Source: an uncultured Gemmatimonadota bacterium
Lineage (GTDB): Bacteria > Gemmatimonadota > Gemmatimonadetes > Gemmatimonadales > GWC2-71-9
Assembly (NCBI GenBank): GCA_946479805.1
Contig: CAMLHP010000045.1
Span: forward strand, 1-13,917
Length of the DNA stretch: 13,917 bases
Direction of reading: 5' to 3'
Shown: positions 1 through 7,051 of the stretch, piece by piece
Layout: each line of letters begins with the position of its first letter
How positions within the stretch are numbered: the stretch's first letter is position 1
Notes under the pieces: generated by a model
Databases searched by the model: none
Told to the model about the DNA's origin: nothing
What the model saw: only the letters and a program-made list of their open reading frames with translations
Position numbers and translations under genes: made by a program

Positions 1-217
1 GGAGCTGGTGCGGTTCACCACCCACGTCGAGGCGTGCCGCCAGGCCCTCGCCACCAACGCGGCGGTGGGCAAGCAGCTCGGCTTCCTGGCCCAGGAGATG
101 GGCCGCGAGGCCAACACCATCGGCTCCAAGGCCAACGACGCCGGTATCGCCAGCCTGGTGATCCACGTGAAGGGCGACCTCGAGAAGATCCGCGAGCAGC
201 TGGAGAACCTCGAGTGA
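1..217 (+). CDS. yicC: YicC/YloC-family endoribonuclease, C-terminal end (partial)
   Basis: Only the last 71 codons are present; the frame is open from base 2 to the TGA at 215-217 and the gene begins before the window. The visible part matches the DUF1732 C-terminal domain of the YicC family: a GKQLGFLAQEMGREANTIGS stretch, then SKANDAGI, and an ending in EKIREQLENLE, all strongly conserved there. YicC of E. coli and YloC of B. subtilis are described as endoribonucleases acting on RNA in the cytoplasm; activity here is inferred from the family. A GTG eight codons into the window edge is internal and is not the true start. The stop overlaps the start of gmk by 4 nt (GTGA). The yicC-gmk-rpoZ-coaBC order is common in bacteria and supports the call. 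Confidence 0.9.
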   Translation, partial: ELVRFTTHVEACRQALATNAAVGKQLGFLAQEMGREANTIGSKANDAGIASLVIHVKGDLEKIREQLENLE

Positions 218-867
218 GGCCGTTCGTGCTGGTGCTGTCGTCCCCGTCGGGTGGCGGCAAGACCACCATCGCCCGCTCGCTGCTCGAGGGCAGGGAAGAG
301 CTGGGCTACTCGGTGTCGGCCACCACCCGCGCGCGCCGGCCGAGGGAGAAGGACGGAGTCGATTACCACTTCGTCTCGCGCGGTGAGTTCGAGGCCAGGG
401 TGGCTGCCGGCGAGTTCGCTGAATGGGCCACGTACGGCGGCGAGCTCTACGGGACGCTGAAGTCGGAGCTGGCGCGGCTTGCGGCAGAGGGACGCACGGC
501 GGTACTCGACATCGAGATCCAGGGCGCCCGCCAGATTCGCGAGACTGTGGCGGGCGCGGTGCTGGTGTTTGTGCTTCCGCCCTCGGGGTCGGTACTGGCT
601 GCGCGACTCAAGCGCCGTGGCACCGAGACTCTGAAGATGCTGGAGGAGCGGATGCGGCGCGCCGCCGAGGAAATGGCGGAGGCCGGCGAGTACGACTACG
701 TCGTGATCAACAACGACCTCGTAAGTGCGGTATCGGCTGTCGCCGCGATAATCGACTCCGAGGGCCGCCGGGTGCGGCGGCTGCCTACGCTGGCGGACGA
801 CGTGGCCCGCCTCAAGGAAGAAGTACTTCGCGAAGCTGCGGCGCTGGCCGCTGCGTCGCCAACCTGA
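214..867 (+). CDS. gmk: Guanylate kinase
   Basis: Encodes 217 aa, normal for the family (about 200-210). Guanylate kinase phosphorylates GMP to GDP with ATP in the cytoplasm. The P-loop SPSGGGKTT is at residues 10-18 with K16. The GMP-binding region follows: SATTRARRPRE at 35-45, DGVDYHF at 47-53, and EWATYGGELYGT at 70-81. DIEIQGA at 99-105 is the usual D-I-[DE]-x-Q-G segment. RRGTE (134-138) and the arginine-rich stretch after it form the lid side, and YDYVVINND (160-168) is the typical C-terminal strand. GTG at 214 was chosen because it gives the short N-terminus expected directly before the P-loop, overlaps the yicC stop by 4 nt and has a GGAG Shine-Dalgarno at 202-205. An upstream extension of the frame reads through yicC in another phase and is not real. 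No key residue is missing. Confidence 0.97.
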   Translation: MRPFVLVLSSPSGGGKTTIARSLLEGREELGYSVSATTRARRPREKDGVDYHFVSRGEFEARVAAGEFAEWATYGGELYGTLKSELARLAAEGRTAVLDIEIQGARQIRETVAGAVLVFVLPPSGSVLAARLKRRGTETLKMLEERMRRAAEEMAEAGEYDYVVINNDLVSAVSAVAAIIDSEGRRVRRLPTLADDVARLKEEVLREAAALAAASPT

Positions 868-884
868 TTGCAACAGGAGCAGAG

Positions 885-1100
885 ATGCGTATCGTCACCC
901 CGACCGAAGTCGCCCGCCAGTCCGGCAACAAGTACCTCGGCGTGCTGGTGGCCGCCAAGTTCGCGCGGTACCTCAATGAGTTTCCCGCGGGCCACGAGGC
1001 CGTCGCAGGCGAGGCCAAGCTGACCACGAGGGCGCTCGAGGCGCTCGTGGATGGCGACCTGAACTACAAGCTGGTTCGCCGCCGCCGCTCCGAAGCGTGA
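885..1100 (+). CDS. rpoZ: DNA-directed RNA polymerase subunit omega
   Basis: Encodes 71 aa, shorter than E. coli omega (91 aa) but in the range of many bacterial omegas. Omega binds the beta-prime C-terminus and assists RNA polymerase assembly; in some bacteria it contributes to a (p)ppGpp site. The family core is clear: NKYLGVLVAAKFARYLNE at residues 15-32 corresponds to the usual N-R[FY]-x-L-V-x-x-A-x-x-R-A-R region, and KLTTRALEALVDGDL at 45-59 to the following helix. The protein ends in a basic tail (RRRR). ATG at 885 has an AGGAG ribosome-binding site at 875-879 with 5 nt spacing. It lies 17 bp after gmk and its stop overlaps coaBC by 4 nt. The sequence resembles the omega form I associate with Gemmatimonadota, which is recollection rather than a search result. 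Confidence 0.93.
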   Translation: MRIVTPTEVARQSGNKYLGVLVAAKFARYLNEFPAGHEAVAGEAKLTTRALEALVDGDLNYKLVRRRRSEA

Positions 1101-2299
1101 CATCCTGGTCCGGCCGGCGCGTCGTCCTCGGCGTGACTGGCGGGATCGCGTGCTACAAGAGCTGCATGCTGGCCCGCCGACTGGTCGAGGCGGGCGCCCG
1201 CGTGGACGTGGTGCTCACGCGAGCGGCCGCGGAGTTCGTGCGGCCTGTCACATTCGAGGCGCTCGTAGGTCGCCCCGTGCTGACCTCCCTCTGGGAGCCA
1301 GGCGGGGCGCTGGCACATATCCGTCTCGGTGAGGACGCCGACGTCATCATCGTGGCTCCTGCCACCGCCCACCTGATTGCCCGGCTGGCCCAGGGGATGG
1401 CAGACGACCTTCTGACCGCGCTCCTCCTCGCCACCAGGGCACCGGTGCTGCTGGCGCCGGCCATGAACGACGAGATGTTTGCGGCGCCGACCACCAGGGC
1501 CAACCTGGCGGCGCTTGCCGCGCGGGGCATCGCCTCCGTGGGCCCCGAGATCGGAGCGCTCGCGGAGGGGCCGAGCGAGAGGCCGGGGCGAATGAGCGAG
1601 CCCGACACCATAATGCTCCATGCAGAGCGCCTCCTCTCGTCGGTGACAAGCGGTCTTGCCGGGAAGCGGGTTGTCGTCACCGGCGGGCCCACCCGCGAAC
1701 CGCTTGATCCGGTCCGGGTCATCACCAATCGGTCCAGCGGAAGGATGGGCATCGCGCTGGCCGAGGCGGCATGGGCCCGGGGTGCCAGTGTGCGCCTGGT
1801 CATGGGGCCGGGTTCGCTCCGGGCGCACCCGGGCGTCGAAGTCGCGTCCGTTGAGACCACTTGGGAGATGCAGGAGGCGGTCGCCCACGAACTGCCCCGG
1901 GCCGACGTGCTCATCATGGCGGCAGCACCTGCCGATTATCGCGCCCGCGAGACCGCGACTGTCAAGCGGCCCCGTAGCGGCGGCCCGCTGGAAGTCTTGC
2001 TCGAGCCGACCGACGATATCCTGCTGGCCACGCAGCCACGGCGGAAGCCGGGCTCCGTGATGGTCGGGTTTGCGCTCGAAACCGGGGACGCAGTCCAGAA
2101 GGGCCGGGCAAAGCTTCAGTCCAAGGTGCTCGACCTGATCGTGGTCAACGACGCACTCGAGCCGGGTGCCGGGTTCGAGGTCGACACCAACCGGGTTGTG
2201 ATCCTCGGGAACGACGGGTCGGAAACTCCGCTTGCGCTGGCCAGCAAGCGCGAGGTGGCCGAGGGCATCCTCGACGCGGTGGAGGCACGCCTTGGCTGA
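1097..2299 (+). CDS. coaBC: Bifunctional phosphopantothenoylcysteine decarboxylase / phosphopantothenate-cysteine ligase
   Basis: Encodes 400 aa, the usual full length (E. coli Dfp has 406). CoaB joins 4'-phosphopantothenate and cysteine using CTP; CoaC is an FMN enzyme that decarboxylates the product to 4'-phosphopantetheine for coenzyme A. The CoaC half (about 1-180) has GVTGGIACYKS (12-22), the catalytic His in LAHIRL (H74), APATAHLIA (87-95; the family usually has Asn where this has His92), PAMNDEMF (121-128) and GRM (164-166). The cysteine usual in the flap before GRM is absent (AEG at 156-158). The CoaB half (about 188-400) has TGGPTREPLDPVR (195-207), N211 in ITNRSSGRMG, MAAAPADYR (274-282), K290, VGFALETGD (323-331) and AKLQSKVLDLIVVND (338-352). 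GTG at 1097 overlaps the rpoZ stop by 4 nt, so translational coupling is likely. Confidence 0.96.
   Translation: MTSWSGRRVVLGVTGGIACYKSCMLARRLVEAGARVDVVLTRAAAEFVRPVTFEALVGRPVLTSLWEPGGALAHIRLGEDADVIIVAPATAHLIARLAQGMADDLLTALLLATRAPVLLAPAMNDEMFAAPTTRANLAALAARGIASVGPEIGALAEGPSERPGRMSEPDTIMLHAERLLSSVTSGLAGKRVVVTGGPTREPLDPVRVITNRSSGRMGIALAEAAWARGASVRLVMGPGSLRAHPGVEVASVETTWEMQEAVAHELPRADVLIMAAAPADYRARETATVKRPRSGGPLEVLLEPTDDILLATQPRRKPGSVMVGFALETGDAVQKGRAKLQSKVLDLIVVNDALEPGAGFEVDTNRVVILGNDGSETPLALASKREVAEGILDAVEARLG
2281..2285 (+). promoter_or_regulatory. Shine-Dalgarno for the TTG start of udg
   Basis: GGAGG lies inside the end of coaBC, 6 nt before TTG 2292. No ATG or GTG in this frame lies close enough to use it, so it supports the TTG as the start of the uracil-DNA glycosylase. 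Confidence 0.7.
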
Positions 2300-3035
2300 C
2301 GCCCGCGAGCGATACCTGCGGCAGCAGGCGGAACTTGGCGGGAATGAGGTGGTGCTGGATGGCCTTCCAGCCGCCGAGCCGCCGAGCCGCCCAGCCGACT
2401 GGCGCGCCGGCGCCCCAGCGATTCCCGAAGCCGGCATCGAGGCCTTCTCGCCCATGGTGCCGCTGGTGGGTGACCCGCTCGCGGGGCTCGACACCCTGGA
2501 TCAGGTCGCGGAGCGGGTGCGCTCGACGTATTGTTGCGGACTCTGCCCCGACCGCAAGAACGCTGTTCCGGGCGAGGGGAGCGCCACCGCGAGGCTGGTG
2601 CTGGTGGGCGAGGGTCCCGGGGCCACCGAGGACGAGACCGGGCGCCCCTTCGTGGGGCAGGCGGGTAAGCTGCTGGAGGGCATCCTCGCCGCCATCGAGC
2701 TCCGCCGCGAGGATGTGTTCATCTGCAATGTGGTGAAGTGCCGGCCACCCCAGAACCGGAAGCCGCTGCCGGAGGAAATCGAGGCCTGCATGCCGTACCT
2801 CCGGCGGCAGCTCTCGATCCTCCGGCCCAAGGTGATCCTCGCGCTGGGCGCCACCGCTGCAGAGACGCTGCTGGGCGTGCGGAAGCCGCTGGGCGCGCTT
2901 CGCCTCAAGGTCCATCGCTACGACGGCATCCCGCTCGTCGTCACCTATCACCCCGCGGCGCTGCTCCGCAATCCAAACTGGAAGAAGCCTACCTGGGATG
3001 ACGTCCGGATCGCCCGACAACTACTCGACGCCTGA
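2292..3035 (+). CDS. udg: Family 4 (4Fe-4S) uracil-DNA glycosylase
   Basis: Encodes 247 aa. It removes uracil from DNA (deaminated cytosine) as the first step of base excision repair. The catalytic domain spans about 75-247. Four cysteines fit the Fe-S cluster of family 4 enzymes: C82 and C85 (CGLC), C150 (VKCRPP) and C166, with the C150-C166 spacing of 16 seen in Thermus UDGa. Other motifs are GEGPGATEDETGRPFVGQAG (106-125, water-activating region), NVVKCRPPQNRKP (146-158) and TYHPAALLRNP (218-228). The KRRIH insertion of UdgX is absent, so this is not UdgX. Residues 1-75 form an extension rich in Ala and Pro. The TTG at 2292 starts inside the coaBC end (8 nt overlap) with a good Shine-Dalgarno. 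The 3' end overlaps dnaB by 38 nt. Older annotations call such proteins phage SPO1 DNA polymerase-related. Confidence 0.92.
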   Translation: MADARERYLRQQAELGGNEVVLDGLPAAEPPSRPADWRAGAPAIPEAGIEAFSPMVPLVGDPLAGLDTLDQVAERVRSTYCCGLCPDRKNAVPGEGSATARLVLVGEGPGATEDETGRPFVGQAGKLLEGILAAIELRREDVFICNVVKCRPPQNRKPLPEEIEACMPYLRRQLSILRPKVILALGATAAETLLGVRKPLGALRLKVHRYDGIPLVVTYHPAALLRNPNWKKPTWDDVRIARQLLDA

Positions 3036-4374
3036 CCCGTACATCGGGCGGGCGGCGCCCTGGAGCAGCGAGGCCGAGCAGGCGGTGCTCGGAGCCATGC
3101 TGCTGGACCAGGACGCGGCGCTCCGCGCGACCGAACTGCTCGACGACACCATGTTCTACCGGGAGGCGAATCGCCGACTTTTCCGGGCCATGGTGGCGCT
3201 AACCGAACGCCGGACCGTCATTGACCATGTGACGTTGCGGGACGAGCTGGTCCGCCGGGGCGAGCTGGATTCGGCCGGCGGTCTCGAGTACGTGGGCGAG
3301 CTGCTGGATGCCGTGCCCACCGCGGCAAATCTCGAGTTCCACTCCCGCATCATCCGGGAGAAGGCGGTGCTCCGCCGGCTGATCGAAAGCGCGACGGCGA
3401 TAGTCACCGAGGCCTACGACCCCAAGACCCGGGCCAACGAGCTGCTGGATTCAGCTGAGGCCAGGATCTTCCAGATCTCCCAGCAGCGGGGCGACGAGGG
3501 TTTCACCCGCCTCAAGGAGATGCTGTGGCCGACGATGGAGCGCATAGAAACGCTCCAGAAGAGCGGCAAGGCGATTACCGGTGTTCCCAGCGGTTTTGCA
3601 GATTTGGATTCGCTCACCAGCGGGTTCCAGCCCTCGGAACTGGTGGTCATCGCGGCCCGCCCGTCGATGGGCAAGACCGCGTTCGCGCTCAACGTGGCCG
3701 CCAACGCGGCCCTGGAGCAGCAGGGAGTGGCGGTGTTCTCGCTGGAAATGTCCAAGGAGGCGCTGGTTCACCGCATGCTCACCTCCATGGCGCGGGTCGA
3801 TGCCCAGCGGGTGCGGCAGGGAACCCTGCGGGACTACGACTTCACCCAGCTCGCGCGCGCCGCCGGCATCCTGCAGAGCTGCCCCATCTGGATCGACGAC
3901 CAGCCGGCGCTGACACTGCTCCAGATGCGCTCCAAGGCGCGGCGCCTCAAGGCGGAGTACGACGTCAAGATGCTGGTGGTGGACTACCTCCAGCTGATGC
4001 GGAGTCCCGAGTACGCCGAGAACCGGGTTCAGGAGATCTCGGACATCTCGCGCTCGCTGAAGGCGCTGGCGCGAGAGCTCGAGGTGCCGGTGGTAGCGCT
4101 GTCGCAGCTGTCGCGCGCCTCGGAGCAGCGGGGCGGTGAGCGGAAGCCGATCCTGTCGGACCTTCGCGATTCCGGCGCCATCGAACAGGACGCCGACCTG
4201 GTCATCTTCATCCATCGCGCCGAGTACTACGACCGCGAGGACGAGACCAAGCGGGGCCTGGCGGAGATCATGCTCTCCAAGAACCGCAACGGCCCCACGG
4301 GCGATGTCCAGCTCCGGTTCAGCCGGGAGTACACCCGGTTCGACAACCTCACATCCCGGGAGGAGTCCGAGTAG
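2998..4374 (+). CDS. dnaB: Replicative DNA helicase DnaB
   Basis: Encodes 458 aa, full length and without an intein. DnaB is the hexameric ATP-driven helicase that unwinds DNA at the replication fork and recruits primase. The N-terminal primase-interacting domain covers about 21-125 (PWSSEAEQAVLGAMLLDQ). A linker helix follows, then the RecA-like domain from about 190. Seen there: TGVPSGFADLDSLTSGF (194-210), Walker A RPSMGKTAF (221-229, K226), FSLEM (247-251), Walker B LVVDYLQL (326-333), ALSQLSR (367-373), DLRDSGAIEQDAD (388-400) and SKNRNGPTG (427-435). ATG 2998 lies inside udg. The next in-frame starts (a GTG and an ATG at codons 30 and 34) would cut the conserved N-terminal motif, so the 38-nt overlap appears real. 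The ribosome-binding site is weak, which suggests coupling to udg translation. Confidence 0.97.
   Translation: MTSGSPDNYSTPDPYIGRAAPWSSEAEQAVLGAMLLDQDAALRATELLDDTMFYREANRRLFRAMVALTERRTVIDHVTLRDELVRRGELDSAGGLEYVGELLDAVPTAANLEFHSRIIREKAVLRRLIESATAIVTEAYDPKTRANELLDSAEARIFQISQQRGDEGFTRLKEMLWPTMERIETLQKSGKAITGVPSGFADLDSLTSGFQPSELVVIAARPSMGKTAFALNVAANAALEQQGVAVFSLEMSKEALVHRMLTSMARVDAQRVRQGTLRDYDFTQLARAAGILQSCPIWIDDQPALTLLQMRSKARRLKAEYDVKMLVVDYLQLMRSPEYAENRVQEISDISRSLKALARELEVPVVALSQLSRASEQRGGERKPILSDLRDSGAIEQDADLVIFIHRAEYYDREDETKRGLAEIMLSKNRNGPTGDVQLRFSREYTRFDNLTSREESE
4358..4365 (+). promoter_or_regulatory. Shine-Dalgarno for the GTG start of radA
   Basis: GGGAGGAG in the last codons of dnaB, 10 nt before GTG 4376. 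It fixes the start of radA immediately before its zinc-finger motif. Confidence 0.65.
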
Positions 4375-4375
4375 C

Positions 4376-5731
4376 GTGGCGCGCGCGAAGTCGCTGTATC
4401 GCTGCGGTGAATGCGGCCACGAGCACCCCAAGTGGACGGGCCGCTGCGAGGCGTGCGGCGCGTGGAACAGCGTGGCCGAGGAGCCGGTTGTGGCGGCGCG
4501 CAGGGGCGTGCGGGGAGAACGGGCGCCGGCGGTCGAGGCGCCCGGGCGCCTGAGGGAAGTGGTTCCGCCACCCAACGCGCGCTGGCTCACGGGGCTCGAC
4601 GAATTCGATTTCGTCCTCGGCGGTGGCATCGTGCCTGGCTCCATGACGCTCATCGGCGGTGAGCCGGGCATCGGGAAGTCCACGCTCTTGCTGCAGGCCG
4701 CCGCCCGGCTTGAACGGGCGGGACGATCGGTGGTGTACGCCAGCGGCGAGGAAAGCCCCGAGCAACTGCGGCTCCGGGCCGAGCGGCTCACCGAGGATGC
4801 GGGTGCGGTCCGGGTGCTGGGTGAGACCTCGCTCGAGCGCATCATCGCCTCCGCCGCGGCAGTTCCTGCCGACCTCTTGGTCCTCGATTCCATCCAGACC
4901 GTGTACACCGAGCTGCTCGAAGGCGCTCCCGGCAACGTGGGCCAGGTCCGCGAGTGCGCCGGGCGGCTGATGCGATTCGCCAAGGACACCGGCACCGCTG
5001 TCATAGTGGTCGGCCACGTCACCAAGGGCGGCGGCATCGCAGGGCCCCGCACCCTGGAGCACATCGTTGACACCGTGCTCTACTTCGAGGGCGAGACCGC
5101 GCTCGATTACCGGCTGCTCCGCGCCACCAAGAACCGCTTCGGGTCGGTGGACGAGCTGGGCGTGTTTGCGATGACCGCGGCGGGCCTCGTCCCGGTGGCC
5201 AACCCCAGTGAGCTATTTCTCGCTGCCCGCTCCGTCGGCGCCACGGGCAGTGCCATCACAGCGCTCATGGAAGGCACCCGGCCGGTGCTGGTGGAGGTAC
5301 AGGCGCTGGCGTCGCGTTCGGGTTACGGCACGCCCCAGCGGGTGGCCACCGGGCTCGACCCCAAGCGGCTCGCCGTCCTGCTCGCGGTGCTGGAGCGGCG
5401 CGCAGCCACGGGCTTCGGAGAGCTCGATGTATTTGTGCAGGCCACCGCGGGTGTCCGGCTCACCGATCCCGGCACCGACCTCGCTGTCGCAGCCGCGCTG
5501 GTCTCCAGCCTCCACAACCGTCCCACGCCGGCGGATGTGCTCTTCCTGGGCGAGATCGGCCTGGGCGGGGAAGTGCGCCCCATAGCGGGGCTCGAGCGCC
5601 GGGTGCAGGAAGCGGCTCGGGTCGGATTCCGCCGGGTGTATTCATCCTCGCGGGCGTCGCTGGGCAATGGTGCTGCGGAGCTCATCGGCCTGGATCACGT
5701 CAGCCAGTTGGTGCGCGCCCTTGCCGCGTGA
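4376..5731 (+). CDS. radA: DNA repair protein RadA
   Basis: Encodes 451 aa, the usual length. RadA is a DnaB-like hexameric ATPase that drives branch migration in homologous recombination and, in competent bacteria, extends transformation D-loops. An N-terminal C4 zinc finger is visible (C10-x2-C13 and C24-x2-C27, YRCGECGHEHPKWTGRCEAC). The RecA-like core has Walker A GGEPGIGKST (94-103), Walker B LLVLDSIQT (167-175) and the RadA-specific KNRFG motif (252-256). The C-terminal Lon-protease-like domain (about 290-451) includes GEIGLGGEVRPI (392-403); RadA proteins lack protease activity there. GTG 4376 is 1 nt after the dnaB stop and has a strong Shine-Dalgarno. Longer readings upstream overlap dnaB in another frame and show no family match. 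It sits with udg and dnaB in a replication and repair block. Confidence 0.97.
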   Translation: MARAKSLYRCGECGHEHPKWTGRCEACGAWNSVAEEPVVAARRGVRGERAPAVEAPGRLREVVPPPNARWLTGLDEFDFVLGGGIVPGSMTLIGGEPGIGKSTLLLQAAARLERAGRSVVYASGEESPEQLRLRAERLTEDAGAVRVLGETSLERIIASAAAVPADLLVLDSIQTVYTELLEGAPGNVGQVRECAGRLMRFAKDTGTAVIVVGHVTKGGGIAGPRTLEHIVDTVLYFEGETALDYRLLRATKNRFGSVDELGVFAMTAAGLVPVANPSELFLAARSVGATGSAITALMEGTRPVLVEVQALASRSGYGTPQRVATGLDPKRLAVLLAVLERRAATGFGELDVFVQATAGVRLTDPGTDLAVAAALVSSLHNRPTPADVLFLGEIGLGGEVRPIAGLERRVQEAARVGFRRVYSSSRASLGNGAAELIGLDHVSQLVRALAA

Positions 5732-6404
5732 CGTGGGCGTCCTGCTGGTGGCCGGTGGCCGGGGCGAGCGGGCCGGCGCCGGTCAGCTGAAGCAGTTCCG
5801 CGACCTCGCTGGCGTTCCGCTGCTGCTCCGCTCGCTCCGGCCCTTCGCCCGCCACCCGGATGTGATCCACGTTGTCATCGCCTTGCCGGCGGAGCACGCA
5901 GCCTCACCGCCGGAGTGGCTCGCCGGTCTTCGGGGTCCGGCAGTGACAATTGTTGCCGGTGGGCCGGAACGTGCAGAGTCTGTTCGGAACGCTCTGGCGG
6001 CGCTGCCACCCGGGGCCGCCATCGTGCTGGTGCACGACGCAGCCCGACCGTTCGTGGGCGACGAAGTCATCTCCGCGGTCATTGCTGCGGCGCGTGATAC
6101 GGGAGCCGCGCTTGCCGCGGTGCCGCTCGCCGACACCCTCAAGCAATCTGATGAAGCGGGGACGGTGGTGCGAGGTACCCTGCCACGGCAGGCGCTCTGG
6201 CGGGCCCAGACCCCGCAGGGTTTCCGTCGAGACCTCCTCGAGGCCGCTCACGCGGCTGCTCCTCCGGGTGCCACCGACGACGCGATGCTGGTGGAAGCCA
6301 CCGGCGCCACAGTTCGCCTGGTTCCGGACTCATCGCTCAACTTCAAGGTCACCACCGGCGACGACTTCGCGCTGGCAGAAGCGTGGGCGGCGCGACCCGC
6401 GTGA
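5721..6404 (+). CDS. ispD: 2-C-methyl-D-erythritol 4-phosphate cytidylyltransferase
   Basis: Encodes 227 aa from TTG 5721, or 223 aa from GTG 5733; neither has a clear Shine-Dalgarno. I chose TTG because it overlaps the radA stop and leaves a few residues before the first strand, as in the family. IspD couples MEP to CTP, giving CDP-ME in the non-mevalonate isoprenoid pathway. CTP-binding residues lie in LLVAGGRGERAG (8-19) and QLKQF (22-26), where the family usually has PKQ, so Pro is Leu here. Further motifs are GGPERAESVRNAL, VLVHDAARPFV, VPLADTLKQ, LPRQALWRAQTPQGF, TDDAMLVEATG and LNFKVTTGDDFALAEAW. Together they cover the family from end to end. Its stop overlaps the next gene by 4 nt. 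Confidence 0.94.
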   Translation: MPRDVGVLLVAGGRGERAGAGQLKQFRDLAGVPLLLRSLRPFARHPDVIHVVIALPAEHAASPPEWLAGLRGPAVTIVAGGPERAESVRNALAALPPGAAIVLVHDAARPFVGDEVISAVIAAARDTGAALAAVPLADTLKQSDEAGTVVRGTLPRQALWRAQTPQGFRRDLLEAAHAAAPPGATDDAMLVEATGATVRLVPDSSLNFKVTTGDDFALAEAWAARPA

Positions 6405-7051
6405 CCCTCCCGTTCCGTACCGCAGCGGATGTCGACGCTGCCGCCGGGCAGGTCAAGGCGCATCTCGAGCGCGGCCTGCTGCTGGCCTATCCCACGGAAA
6501 CTGTGTACGGCCTCGGCTCGGCTCCCAATGACGCAGCGCTGAACTCACTGGCAGCGCTCAAGCGGCGTCCGGCCCGGAAGCCGTTCCTGCTGCTGGTTGG
6601 CAGCCGCCTCATGGCGGAAGAATGGGGGCTGGTGTTCACGGCGTCTGCTCGCGCGATGGCGGACGAGTTCTGGCCCGGGCCGCTGACGCTGGTCCTCGCC
6701 GGGGGAGAGGGCCGCCTGCCGGACCGCCTGCGCGGCCCCGAGGGAGGCATCGCCGTGCGACACACGTCACATGAGGGCATGGCCCGCCTCATCCGGTCCA
6801 TCGGAATGCCAGTGACATCCACCTCCGCCAACCGCCCGGGCGGCCCGCCGGCGCCAGGTATCGAGTGGCTGGTGGAACTCTTCCAGTCGGCCGTGGATGA
6901 CGGCACGCTGCTGGTGCTCGACGGTGGAGTGCTCGGCAATGTTCCCCCATCCACCATCGTCGACTGCACCACGCCCATTCCCATGATCATCCGGGAGGGC
7001 GCGCTCCCGCGCGCTTTGCTGCGCCGACGAGTTGGCCGGCTCGCGCCATGA
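6401..7051 (+). CDS. L-threonylcarbamoyladenylate synthase (Sua5/YwlC/TsaC family)
   Basis: Encodes 216 aa, a YrdC domain without the C-terminal Sua5 domain. The enzyme makes threonylcarbamoyl-AMP from threonine, bicarbonate and ATP, the precursor for the t6A37 tRNA modification. Motifs: YPTETVYGLG (30-39), KRRPARKPF (54-62, the KxR and KP substrate-binding residues), WPGPLTLVL (91-99), GIAVR (116-120), TSTSANRPGG (139-148), DGGVLGNVPPSTIVD (174-188) and IIREGA (196-201). GTG 6401 forms a GTGA overlap with the ispD stop; an in-frame GTG at 6383 would add six residues and cannot be excluded. Its stop overlaps the phosphatase ATG in the same way. Neighbours resemble the ywlC-ywlE order of B. 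subtilis and the tsaC-aroE order of E. coli. No partner t6A genes are in the window. Confidence 0.93.
   Translation: MTLPFRTAADVDAAAGQVKAHLERGLLLAYPTETVYGLGSAPNDAALNSLAALKRRPARKPFLLLVGSRLMAEEWGLVFTASARAMADEFWPGPLTLVLAGGEGRLPDRLRGPEGGIAVRHTSHEGMARLIRSIGMPVTSTSANRPGGPPAPGIEWLVELFQSAVDDGTLLVLDGGVLGNVPPSTIVDCTTPIPMIIREGALPRALLRRRVGRLAP

Noticed and set aside
1064..2494. Long open frame on the - strand opposite coaBC and the start of udg
   Set aside because: It mirrors high-GC codon usage of the + strand genes. The translation is rich in Arg, Gly and His with no recognisable domain, while the + strand encodes full CoaBC.
4136..4375. Upstream extension of radA into dnaB
   Set aside because: The extra 80 residues are Ser/Arg/Pro-rich dnaB sequence in another frame; GTG 4376 with a strong Shine-Dalgarno gives the normal RadA start.
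3451..5073. 540-codon open frame on the - strand opposite dnaB and radA
   Set aside because: Low-complexity Ser/Arg/Pro/Ala translation without motifs; the opposite strand has complete DnaB and RadA.
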